A stretch of DNA of 64,000 nucleotides from Coriobacteriia bacterium. GTDB lineage: Bacteria; Actinomycetota; Coriobacteriia; Coriobacteriales; UMGS124. The notes below the pieces were generated by a model. That model had not been told where the DNA came from and made no database searches. It was given only the letters and a program-made list of their open reading frames with translations. The position numbers were made by a program, and so were the translations under genes. The stretch is taken from contig JAGZEG010000004.1 in NCBI GenBank assembly GCA_018368455.1, positions 161,776-225,775 of the forward strand. The letters run 5' to 3'. Shown piece by piece: positions 17,372 to 25,189 of the stretch; positions within the stretch are counted from its first letter, which is position 1, and every line of letters starts with the position of its first letter.

Positions 17372-18445
17372 CTAGCACTCGCCCAGGACCTCCGCCAGCA
17401 GGGGCCTTTCGCCGCGGTGTCCTGGCCACAGTGGTTCCGCTGTCCCCGAGGGGCTCCGCAGAATCGAGCGTCTCAGCTGCAGACAGGGCTGTGTCTCGTC
17501 ATAGCATCGAGGCCGCAGCCTAAACCCCACGGCGCGTGCTATCTCTGCTCCAATTTCCCAGGTCTTTGCGATGCTGCGGATGTGCTCGTCATAGACCGAG
17601 ATTGTCCGAATCCCCATGTGTGCCAGGGCATTAGAGCGGGCACGATCTCTCCGAAGATTCATCTCTCCCTCATGAAAGGCGCGGCCTTCATACTCCACGG
17701 CAAGCCCCGGCCACAGCATGTCGCAGACGGCGCGCGCCCTTCCCCCGGAAATCTTCCGAGCCTCTTCATCGAACTCTACGGCGCAATTCAAGCGCGCATG
17801 AGGGATGCCAATTCCTCCGAGTCGTCGGGGCATGCAAAACAGCAGGGCCTGGATGCTTTCCATTGGAGACGCGCTCGACTCCATGACGTGAGCCAGGGCG
17901 CGGCGAGCCCGCGCTATACCGCGTGCCCGCGGCATATGGTCCAGCAGAGCCGCGATGCTTTCGAGGCTGCTCAGTGGCGCGGATCGCTCGACGAGCCTCG
18001 TAGTCCCTGAGCGCGGAGGCGCGTATGTCCCGCACAACTCGAATCCAAGATGAACGAGCTCCTCCAGGGTCAGCTGGCTGGCGAGCTGTAGGAAGCAAAG
18101 CTCCGGTGAACAGACGAGGGTCTCGCCGATGCCCCTTACCACTGCGCCGCCCGGTAGGCCGAGGCCGCAATATCGATAGTGGAGTAGAGGTGAGCTTCCT
18201 CGGTGGCTCCGATCGAGAACGAGTACCTCCACCGGGCAGCGGAGTACCTGCTTCCAGCGGTCGTCGAGCAGGCGCAGCTGGCGGGCGTCGGGCGTGCCGA
18301 AAAGCAGCTCGTCTGGGTAGTCGGGCATGCGATGCTGTGCGCGGGGCCGCTCGGCGCACCGCCAGTATTCCAGGGCGGAGAACCCCGCGAGACAGACGGG
18401 AGAAGTGGCGCGGTCAGAGTGAGTGCAGGATGCTGTCAGGGACAT
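17372..18445 (-). CDS. Hypothetical protein with C-terminal DUF559/Vsr-like nuclease motif
   Basis: The protein has 357 residues. ATG 18445 follows GGGAGG by five bases; longer in-frame starts lack an RBS. The C-terminal third reads VCDMLWPGLAVEYEG, then RRDRARSNALAHMGIRTISV (about residues 255-310), the pattern of DUF559/very-short-patch-repair-like endonuclease folds (Asp, then Glu-x-Glu, then an Arg/Asp helix). The N-terminal part is not recognised, but the overall plan resembles AbiEi-like or stand-alone nuclease-fold hypotheticals that are frequent in Coriobacteriia. No antitoxin or partner gene adjoins it. Repeat element A lies immediately beyond its 3' end. Function unknown; nuclease assignment is by motif reading only. 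Confidence 0.6.
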   Translation of the reverse strand: MSLTASCTHSDRATSPVCLAGFSALEYWRCAERPRAQHRMPDYPDELLFGTPDARQLRLLDDRWKQVLRCPVEVLVLDRSHRGSSPLLHYRYCGLGLPGGAVVRGIGETLVCSPELCFLQLASQLTLEELVHLGFELCGTYAPPRSGTTRLVERSAPLSSLESIAALLDHMPRARGIARARRALAHVMESSASPMESIQALLFCMPRRLGGIGIPHARLNCAVEFDEEARKISGGRARAVCDMLWPGLAVEYEGRAFHEGEMNLRRDRARSNALAHMGIRTISVYDEHIRSIAKTWEIGAEIARAVGFRLRPRCYDETQPCLQLRRSILRSPSGTAEPLWPGHRGERPLLAEVLGEC

Positions 18446-18762
18446 GTCGGCCTCCCCAGGTTGCGCATGTGGCGGGCACATGCTGTCGCACGGTACAGGG
18501 GATATGGGCCGGCTTGGTCCCGTGCGCGCCTTATACCCGCCGCGGGCGCCTTGCGTGCGGGCGGGCTGTGTGCGTCGCGTCATTTTCGCAAGCGTCGCCC
18601 AAGTTGAGGAAATCAAAAAAAAGTTTTACGGTCTCGATGAAACGGGGGATGGCGGCGGGTATGATATCCGGCGTGCGGCTAACACGGCCACGCAGTGTTG
18701 CACAAGCCTTTGTCGAGGTGCGTGCTTGGTTTGCCCTTCGGGGTAAGAAAGAAAGGCAAGAA

Positions 18763-18966
18763 ATGGCTCAGGGTACTGTTAAGTGGTTCAATCCGGACAA
18801 GGGCTACGGCTTCATCTCTCGTGAGGACGGCGACGATCTGTTCGTCCACTTCTCCGAGATTCAGATGGACGGCTTCAAGACCCTGGACGAGGGCCAGAAG
18901 GTCGAGTTCGACATCACGACCGGCCAGAACGGCAAGCTCCAGGCTTCCAACGTTCACAAGCTCTAA
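18763..18966 (+). CDS. cspA: Cold shock protein
   Basis: The protein has 67 residues, the full length of the CspA family. It contains RNP1 (KGYGFIS) and RNP2 (LFVHFSEI) motifs, and begins with the usual TVKWFN. It is a single OB-fold nucleic-acid binding protein that acts as an RNA chaperone. The start at 18763 follows AAAGG by six bases, and a strong intrinsic terminator follows the stop. The 317 bp upstream (18446-18762) carries no other gene; its A-tract near 18613-18624 and a TATGAT at 18660 may belong to the promoter, but no clear -35 is visible. The family has many paralogues, so the symbol is generic. Confidence 0.95.
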   Translation: MAQGTVKWFNPDKGYGFISREDGDDLFVHFSEIQMDGFKTLDEGQKVEFDITTGQNGKLQASNVHKL

Positions 18967-18996
18967 GCCAAGCACACTTCATAAAGTTGATGCTGG

Positions 18997-19029
18997 GGGG
19001 AGGCAGCCAAAAGGTTGCCTCCCCTTTTT
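18997..19029 (+). terminator. Intrinsic terminator of cold shock gene
   Basis: The 9-bp perfect stem GGGGAGGCA / TGCCTCCCC has a 10-base loop and is followed by TTTTT. Confidence 0.9.
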
Positions 19030-19290
19030 CGTGCGTAAGAAACAGGCGCCGCTGACGTGCAAGTCAAATGCCCAAAATAGCCAATGTCAGCCTGCGGATG
19101 GGGCAGGGTGCAGCTAATACATGGGTGCGGCTTACACCCGAGGGCATCGACGTACGGACGTAAGTCGCCAAAAGAAAAGCCCGGCGCCGGGGGGCGAAGC
19201 CGACACGCTCGACGCCGGTACCAGCATCGCTGCGCCGCCTGCCTACCGTTTTCACGCGGAGGGCAGGCGGCGCTGTTCGCATCCGAAACC

Positions 19291-20145
19291 CTACGCGTCG
19301 ACGCGGTGGTGCCTTCCGCGCGGCACGATGAGGGGCGTGCCGGACACCGGGTCGTCGATGACGGCGCAGTCCAGGTCGAAGATGACGCGCATCGTCTCGG
19401 CGGTCACGACTTCGCGTGGCGTCCCTTCGTAGAGCAGCGTCCCCTGTTTGAGCGCGAACATGTAGTCGGCGTAGCGCGCCGAGAGGTTGATGTCGTGCAA
19501 CACCATCGCGATGGTCGTGCCGCGCTGGCGGTTGAGATCGCACAGCAGGTCGAGGATCTCCACCTGATAGGCGATGTCCAGATACGTCGTGGGCTCGTCG
19601 AGCAGCAGGATGTCGGTCTGCTGCGCCAGAGCCATGGCGATCCACACGCGCTGCCGCTGTCCGCCCGAGAGCGCGTCGACAGGCCGGTCCATGAGCTCGA
19701 GGATGCCCATGAGCTCCATGGCCTCGTGTACTGCCTCGTAGTCTTCGCGCTGCAGGCCCTTCATGAAACTCTGATAGGGGAATCGGCCGCGCGCCACGAG
19801 GTCGCTCACACGGATGCCATCGGGTACCAGAGAGCTCTGCGGCAGCAGGCCGAGCCTCTGCGCCACCTTCTTCGTCGGTATGGTCGCGATGGCCTGCCCG
19901 TCGATGAGCACCTGGCCCGCGCTCGGCTTGAGCAGGCGCGCGAGCGTCTTGAGCAGCGTTGACTTGCCGCACCCGTTACCGCCGATGATGACGGATATCT
20001 TGCCGTCGGGGATGCGGATGTCCATGTCCTTGATGATGGTGCGCGTCTCATACCCGGTTGTCAGGCCCGTCGCCGAGAGCGTTTGAGCGTGTCCGCGCGC
20101 GCCCTGGGCCGGAGCTACGTCGCGTGCTGTCTGTGTCGCGTTCAT
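19291..20145 (-). CDS. Iron-siderophore/heme ABC transporter ATP-binding protein (FecE/FhuC type)
   Basis: The protein has 284 residues. Walker A is GGNGCGKST, the signature LSGGQRQRVWIAMALAQ, Walker B ILLLDEPTTYLDI and the H-loop VLHDINLSARYAD. The Q-loop and the TTYLDI form are characteristic of the FepC/FhuC/BtuD group. ATG 20145 overlaps the upstream permease stop (TGATG), with AAGAAGGG eight bases before. It is the last gene of a minus-strand importer operon (binding protein, permease, permease, ATPase). Substrate could be ferric siderophore, heme or cobamide; the sequence does not decide. Confidence 0.92.
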   Translation of the reverse strand: MNATQTARDVAPAQGARGHAQTLSATGLTTGYETRTIIKDMDIRIPDGKISVIIGGNGCGKSTLLKTLARLLKPSAGQVLIDGQAIATIPTKKVAQRLGLLPQSSLVPDGIRVSDLVARGRFPYQSFMKGLQREDYEAVHEAMELMGILELMDRPVDALSGGQRQRVWIAMALAQQTDILLLDEPTTYLDIAYQVEILDLLCDLNRQRGTTIAMVLHDINLSARYADYMFALKQGTLLYEGTPREVVTAETMRVIFDLDCAVIDDPVSGTPLIVPRGRHHRVDA

Positions 20146-21191
20146 CACATCGAGCCCTTCTTGTTCATGGAAACCAGCAGGTACAGCAGGTACGGCGTGC
20201 CGAGCAGGCCGGTGACGACGCCGACGGGGAAGCGCGTGCCCAGGAAGTTCTGGCCGATGACATCGGCCGCGAGCACGAGGATGACGCCGACGAGCCCGGC
20301 GGGGATGCTTGCCGAGCCCTGCTGGCCGAGCAACCGGGTGGCGATGGGCCCGGCGAGGAACGTCACGCACGCGATGGGCCCGGTGACGGCCGTGCCCAGG
20401 GCGATCATGACCACGGAGCACACGATGAGCGCCGCGCGCGTCACGTTGGGGCGCACGCCCAACATCGTGGCTGTTTCGTCGCCAAGTTCGAGTACGCGTA
20501 GCCGGCGTCCGAGGCACACGACGACCACGGCGAGCGGGATAACGAGCACGAGCAGAGGCACGTCGTTGAGCGCGACGCCGTTCAGGCTGCCCGACAGCCA
20601 GCGCAGCGCGGCCGGCACGTCGTAGGCGGCGGCCTTGAGCAGCAGGTACGACGTCAGCGCCTTCGTGAGCGCCTGCACGCCCAGGCCGACGAGGATGAGC
20701 TTGCCGCTCGAAAACCCGCGGATGGTCGACAGCCCGTAGATCGCCGCCGCCAGTAGCAGGCTCGCTGCGATGGCGACAGGGGAGGCCTGGCTCGGCCCCC
20801 AGCCCAGCACGAGAATGCAGAACACGGCCGCCGTGCTGGCGCCGGACGTGATGCCGATGACGTCGGGGCTGGCCAGGGGGTTGCGCAGCATCGTCTGGAA
20901 CGTGTTGCCGGCGACGCCGAACGCAAAGCCCACGAGCAGACCAGCAAGCAGGCGCGGTAGGCGTACCTCCCAGATGGCATACGTCGCGTCTTCGACCTGT
21001 GCGCCGGTCAGGACGGACCACACGAGGGCGGGGGAGTACAGCGTGTTGCCGATCGTCAGAACAGCGGCGACGAGCCCGCAGACGATGAGCGCGAGCACCC
21101 CGCACAGAACGGCGAGGCGTCGGCGCCCCCGGGCCATGCTCTCGCGCAGTGGGGCCAGGTCGGCGTCGGTGATGGATGTGCTGTCTGCCAT
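20145..21191 (-). CDS. FecCD-family ABC importer permease 2
   Basis: The protein has 348 residues with about nine to ten helices. It has the family landmarks RLPRLLAGLLVGFAFGVAGNTFQTMLRNPLASPD early and the coupling region LGVRPNVTRAALIV / LAGPIATRLLGQQG late. It pairs with permease 1, encoded two bases upstream, to form the membrane channel of a type II importer. The start ATG 21191 follows GGAGG by about ten bases. Iron chelate import is the commonest role of the family. Confidence 0.92.
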   Translation of the reverse strand: MADSTSITDADLAPLRESMARGRRRLAVLCGVLALIVCGLVAAVLTIGNTLYSPALVWSVLTGAQVEDATYAIWEVRLPRLLAGLLVGFAFGVAGNTFQTMLRNPLASPDVIGITSGASTAAVFCILVLGWGPSQASPVAIAASLLLAAAIYGLSTIRGFSSGKLILVGLGVQALTKALTSYLLLKAAAYDVPAALRWLSGSLNGVALNDVPLLVLVIPLAVVVVCLGRRLRVLELGDETATMLGVRPNVTRAALIVCSVVMIALGTAVTGPIACVTFLAGPIATRLLGQQGSASIPAGLVGVILVLAADVIGQNFLGTRFPVGVVTGLLGTPYLLYLLVSMNKKGSM

Positions 21192-21193
21192 GG

Positions 21194-22270
21194 CTACTTC
21201 GCCTCCTCGACGCCGGTGGACGCCCCGCTGGCGCGGATGGCGATGATGATGAAGACCGGCGCGCCGATGACGGCCGTGACGATGCCGACCTCGACCTCGC
21301 CCGAACCGCCGATGACGCGGCCGATGACGTCGGACACCGTGAGCAGCAGCGCACCGACGCCTGCGGAGAGCAGCGTTACCGTTCGCAGGCTCGCCGAGCG
21401 CCACACGAGTCGTACGGCATGGGGCACCATGAGGCCGACGAAGCCGATGGGGCCGGCGAGTGCCGTGACGCCGGCGCACAGGAGCACAGCTGCTGCAGAG
21501 GCGACCATGCGGATGAGGCCGGGACGCGCGCCCAGGCCCACGGCAGCGTCGTCGCCGAGCGCAAGCACCTCGAGTGATGGCGCCATGATGAGCGCAACGG
21601 CGACTCCGATGACGAGTGCGGGCAGAAAGCCGAGGATCTCGTCCCATGTCGAGCCGCCGACGCTGCCGATCTGCCAGAAGCGGAACTGGTCCATGACGTT
21701 GTTGCGCGGCATGATGACGATGCTGACGAGGCTCGACAGGGCCACGGACACGGCGGTTCCGGACAGCGCGAGCTTGAGCGGCGTCGCACCCCCCGAGCCG
21801 GCCGAGCCCACGCCGTAGACGAGCAGCGCCGTGACGGCTCCGCCTGCCATCGCGAACGCCATGTACTGGCCCGTCGTCGTGATATGGGCGAACGCGATGC
21901 CGCATACGACGGCGAGCGCCGCTCCCGAGTTGACGCCAAGGATGGAGGGGTCGGCGATGGGGTTGCGCGTCACGGACTGCATGAGCAGGCCCGACACGCC
22001 GAGTGCAGCGCCGGCCAGCAGCGAGAACAGCGTGCGGGGCACGCGCTGCATGAGCACGCGCGCCGTAAAGCTCTCGGGATCGGCCTGGCCGAGCATGAAG
22101 CTCGCGACGTCGCCGAGCGGGATCGCCCGCGTGCCGAGCGCAAGTGACAGCGCGCTGACGAGGAGGAACAACAGCGTGAGTCCGCATCCGATGGCGACGC
22201 GCGCGGCTCGGGGAAGGCTGGGCGCGCTTGCCGCCGTCCCGCCTCCCTGGGGTGGTTTGTTGTCTGGCAT
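21194..22270 (-). CDS. FecCD-family ABC importer permease 1
   Basis: The protein has 358 residues with a short cytoplasmic N-terminus and nine to ten helices. RVPRTLFSLLAGAALGVSGLLMQSVTRNPIADPSILGVNSG is the hallmark FecCD segment, and LGARPGLIRMVASAAAVLL plus GPIGFVGLMVPHAVRL contain the ATPase-contacting loop. It is first of three overlapping or abutting genes. A stem-loop (22343-22372) lies between it and the binding-protein gene, which may reduce readthrough so that binding protein is made in excess. Confidence 0.92.
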   Translation of the reverse strand: MPDNKPPQGGGTAASAPSLPRAARVAIGCGLTLLFLLVSALSLALGTRAIPLGDVASFMLGQADPESFTARVLMQRVPRTLFSLLAGAALGVSGLLMQSVTRNPIADPSILGVNSGAALAVVCGIAFAHITTTGQYMAFAMAGGAVTALLVYGVGSAGSGGATPLKLALSGTAVSVALSSLVSIVIMPRNNVMDQFRFWQIGSVGGSTWDEILGFLPALVIGVAVALIMAPSLEVLALGDDAAVGLGARPGLIRMVASAAAVLLCAGVTALAGPIGFVGLMVPHAVRLVWRSASLRTVTLLSAGVGALLLTVSDVIGRVIGGSGEVEVGIVTAVIGAPVFIIIAIRASGASTGVEEAK

Positions 22271-22342
22271 AGCTCCCTACCTACGATTACGTGCCCGGCG
22301 TGTCGTTGCCTCCCGGCGGTGCCGCGGGCAGATACGCGAAAC

Positions 22343-22372
22343 GCCGTCGGCCCGCGAAGAGGGGCCGACGGC
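22343..22372 (-). terminator. Intercistronic hairpin between binding-protein and permease genes
   Basis: An 11-bp perfect stem GCCGTCGGCCC / GGGCCGACGGC has an 8-base loop. No strong T-run follows on the minus strand, so it may be a processing or stabilising stem for the upstream binding-protein mRNA rather than a full terminator. Confidence 0.5.
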
Positions 22373-22449
22373 GAAATAGCGTCGCGCATCAGCTGCGATG
22401 TCGCGTCCCGCGCCCGGACTGGAAAGGCGCCGACCTCGAGGACGGACGG

Positions 22450-23538
22450 CTACAGCCCCTTGACGACCACGTCGTCGAGCAGCTGCACGAACTCCTCGAC
22501 CGTCGCCTGGATGGACAGGATGGAGGGGTTGCCCGCGCCGGCCAGGTACGAATCGCTCGGGATGAGCGCCACGTTGCCGCGCTGCACGCAGGGCACCGTC
22601 CCCATGAGCGGGTCAGCCTGGAGCTGCTCGAGGAAGCTCTCGTCCCCGTATGCCACCATGAGGTCGAGGTCCGTCAGCTGGTCGGCGACCTCGGACGAGA
22701 GCGTCGCGGCGATGGACGGCTCGTCCTTCGTGAGCTCCTTCAGGCTGTCAGGCAGCTGCAGGCCCAGGTCCTCCAGGTAGGCCGCGCGCGGGTCGACGTG
22801 CATGTACACGTAGAACTTGCTCGGGTCGGTGGCGTTGAACATGATGAACGCCGCCTTCTTGTCCTTGAGGTTGGGGTGCGCCGCGAGCGTGTCAGCGATG
22901 AGCTTGTCGGCGTCGGCAACGAGCTGCTCGCCGGCCTCCTTCATGCCCAGGGCCTGCGCAGACACGGTCGTCATCTCGCGCCAGCTCGTGAAGTACGGCT
23001 GCTCGAGGTAGGGCACGACGGGCGCGATCTTTGCAAGTCGATCGTAGTCGTCCTGAGTGATGCCGGAGTACACCGTCAGGATGAGGTCGGGGTTCGTGTC
23101 GCTGACGGCCTCGAAGTCGACGCCGTCCGTGTCGTCGAACACGGCGTAGTCGCTCACGCCCAGCTTCTCATAGGCGTCTGCCGTCCAGAAGAACATCTTC
23201 TCGCCCTCCTTCACGCCGTAGTTGGCGGCGGAGAAGCCCACGGGCGCGACGCCCAGGGCCAGAGGAGCGTCCTGGTTGCCCCAGGAGACGCAGGCGACGC
23301 GCGTGGGGGCCTGCTCGATGACGGTCTCGCCCAGCGCGTGCTTGATCGTGATGGGGAACGCGTCCGTGACCTTGGGGGCCGTCTTGTCGGAGGCGGCGGA
23401 GGTGTCCTCCGCAGAGGAGCCGGCTGCGAGCGCAGAGGTGCCGGCGGCGCCGAGGCCAAGCGCGGCGGCCAGCGTGGCGCAGGCGCCGACGAACGAGCGA
23501 CGGGAGGTCGGTGCCGTGAGGTCAATGAACGTTGCCAT
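22450..23538 (-). CDS. Tat-exported ABC substrate-binding protein (iron-chelate type), copy 1
   Basis: The protein has 362 residues. The signal is a twin-arginine leader SRRSFVGACATLAAALGLG, then an Ala-rich cleavage region near residue 40. The mature part begins FPITIKHALGETVIEQAPTRVACVSWGNQDAPLALGVAPVGF, the typical start of the class III (FhuD/FecB/BtuF) periplasmic-binding fold; the second lobe holds VADQLTDLDLMVAYGDESF. Whether it is membrane-anchored is unclear: there is no normal lipobox after the hydrophobic core. It is closely related to the adjacent copy 2, indicating tandem duplication. AAAGGA precedes ATG 23538 by ten bases. Confidence 0.9.
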   Translation of the reverse strand: MATFIDLTAPTSRRSFVGACATLAAALGLGAAGTSALAAGSSAEDTSAASDKTAPKVTDAFPITIKHALGETVIEQAPTRVACVSWGNQDAPLALGVAPVGFSAANYGVKEGEKMFFWTADAYEKLGVSDYAVFDDTDGVDFEAVSDTNPDLILTVYSGITQDDYDRLAKIAPVVPYLEQPYFTSWREMTTVSAQALGMKEAGEQLVADADKLIADTLAAHPNLKDKKAAFIMFNATDPSKFYVYMHVDPRAAYLEDLGLQLPDSLKELTKDEPSIAATLSSEVADQLTDLDLMVAYGDESFLEQLQADPLMGTVPCVQRGNVALIPSDSYLAGAGNPSILSIQATVEEFVQLLDDVVVKGL

Positions 23539-23588
23539 GCGAGGTGATTCCTTTCGACGAAGGGGAGTGCCGTGTGGCTAGGTGGTCT

Positions 23589-24656
23589 TTACTGAACCTT
23601 TGCCGCGGCCTCGGCGATCTTTGCGGCGTACTCGTCGACCGTGGCGGGGATGGACAGGCACGTGGGCGTCGTGGCGCCTGCGAGCTCGGAGTCCATCGGC
23701 AGTGCGACGACGGCACCGTTGGCGATGGCGGGAATGACGCCGAGCAGGGCATCGTCCTTGAGCTGCTGGGCGAACGCCTCGTCGCCATAGGTGAACAGGA
23801 TGTCGACGTCGCTCATCTGGTCGGCGACTTCGGAGGAGAGCTGAACCATCCAGCCCTTGCCCTTCGTGAGCTCGTCGACGCTGGGCGGGAAGGCCAGACC
23901 AAGGTCGGTGAGGTAGGCGGCACGCGGGTCGTCGAGCGTGTACACCCACATGGAGCTCGTGTCTGCAGCCGTGATGTTCACGAAGACACCCGTCTTGCCC
24001 TCGATGCCGGGATGGGCTTTCAGCGCATCCTTGATGGCCTGCTCGCAGTCGGCGACGACCTGCTCGCCCTGCGCCTTGAGGCCCAGGGCCTCGGCCTCGA
24101 TGAGCGTCTGGTCGCGCCACAGCGTCGACCAGGCAACGGTGGGGTAGGCGACCGTCGGGGCAATCTTGCTCAGCTTGTCGTAGTCGTCCTGCGTGATGCC
24201 GGAGTAGGCGCACAGGGTGACGTCGGGCTTGACGTCGTTGACGGCTTCGAAGTCCGTACCGTCCGTGTCGTCGAAGGCCACGGGCTCGGCGCCGAGCTCT
24301 TCGCAGGCGGCCTTCGTCCAGGCCATCATGTCCTCGCCCTCGGCGACACCGAACGTGGCGCGCGAGAAGCCTACGGGCGCGACACCCAGAGCTAGCGGCG
24401 CGTCCTGGTTGCCCCAGCCGATGCACGCGACGCGCTCGGGCTTGTGCTCGATGACGGTCTCGCCCAGCGCGTGCTTGATCGTGATGGGGAAGCTGACCTT
24501 ATCGGCTGCAGACGAGGCATCCTTTGCGGAAGAGCCGGCGGCTTCGGAGGCCAGCGCGGCGGAGCCGGCGGCGCCGAGGCCGAGCGCGGCGGCCAGCGTG
24601 GCGCAGGCGCCGACGAACGAGCGACGTGAGACGTTCGTGAGATCGATGTGGGGCAT
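23589..24656 (-). CDS. Tat-exported ABC substrate-binding protein (iron-chelate type), copy 2
   Basis: The protein has 355 residues; ATG 24656 is chosen because AAAGGA lies eight bases upstream, whereas the ATG at 24665 overlaps that RBS. The leader (SRRSFVGACATLAAALGLG) is identical to that of copy 1, while the mature domains have drifted (for example YSGITQDDYDKLSKIAPTVAYPTVAW). Retaining two paralogues before a single permease/ATPase set suggests two related ligands sharing one channel. It is the first gene of the importer locus, and an AT-rich region with palindromes lies upstream, consistent with metal-responsive control, which is inference. Confidence 0.9.
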   Translation of the reverse strand: MPHIDLTNVSRRSFVGACATLAAALGLGAAGSAALASEAAGSSAKDASSAADKVSFPITIKHALGETVIEHKPERVACIGWGNQDAPLALGVAPVGFSRATFGVAEGEDMMAWTKAACEELGAEPVAFDDTDGTDFEAVNDVKPDVTLCAYSGITQDDYDKLSKIAPTVAYPTVAWSTLWRDQTLIEAEALGLKAQGEQVVADCEQAIKDALKAHPGIEGKTGVFVNITAADTSSMWVYTLDDPRAAYLTDLGLAFPPSVDELTKGKGWMVQLSSEVADQMSDVDILFTYGDEAFAQQLKDDALLGVIPAIANGAVVALPMDSELAGATTPTCLSIPATVDEYAAKIAEAAAKVQ

Positions 24657-24712
24657 GAGGCGCATCCTTTCGTCTATCAAAAGTAAGCCTTCACAGACAA
24701 ACGGCGCTATTC

Positions 24713-24770
24713 TAGAGTTTAAGCCTCTAACAGCTCTCGGGAAAACACATAAGTTAGCGTATGTATACAT
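24713..24770 (-). promoter_or_regulatory. AT-rich control region of the importer with two palindromes
   Basis: Upstream of the copy 2 binding-protein gene lie TAGAG-N7-CTCTA (24713-24729) and the perfect palindrome ATGTATACAT (24761-24770). They sit in the only markedly AT-rich stretch of the locus. A Fur/DtxR-type regulator would be expected for an iron importer, but neither site matches a consensus I can name with confidence. Confidence 0.35.
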
Positions 24771-24885
24771 TTTGATATCGAGGAAGGGGCCAAGGCGACG
24801 GTTTGCGTTGGGCCAGGGATACGAAAACAGCCTCCCGACCCCGTCTCAATGCGCGAGCGGGATCGGGAGGCTGTTCATTTCGAGC

Positions 24886-25132
24886 TTAAGTGCACGTTTC
24901 TTCGAGCTGGTGCGAACAAAACGCCGTTAAGTGCAGGTTTCTTTCGGCTTCAGGTGGCTTGTCGTCGGGTCACGAGGCATCCGGCTTGAGGGCTGGTCAT
25001 GAAACCTGCAGGTAGACTGCGTGCGGGTTTTCTACTTGCCGATGCGCTTCTTTTCGGCTGCTACATCCGGGTGTAAGAAACGTGCACTTATAGGTCGTTT
25101 TGTGCAACGGCCTGCGAAAAGCCGTGCACTTA
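24886..25132. repeat. Repeat element B: paired direct and inverted motifs, 41-42-bp period
   Basis: Plus-strand motifs TTAAGTGCACGTTTCTT (24886) and TTAAGTGCAGGTTTCTT (24927) are exactly 41 bp apart. Inverted copies are AAGAAACGTGCACTTA (25075-25090) and a variant CGTGCACTTA (25123-25132), 42 bp apart. The interval between paired copies is also partly shared between ends: ACAAAACG lies just before the inner copy on both sides. The centre holds a weaker inverted copy around 24999-25014. The rightmost copy lies in a hairpin (AAAAGCC...GGCTTTT, about 25117-25142) that may terminate the downstream minus-strand gene. No gene is credible in 24771-25189. Confidence 0.75.
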
Positions 25133-25189
25133 CGGGCTTTTTCGCGCCGAACCCGAAATGCGTCTCGCAGGGCCCGGCGCGCTTGGGCT

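Noticed and set aside
20145..22187. Single 680-residue protein covering both permease genes
   Set aside because: The long open frame is the second permease frame running through the first permease out of frame; each permease has its own start, RBS and complete FecCD domain.
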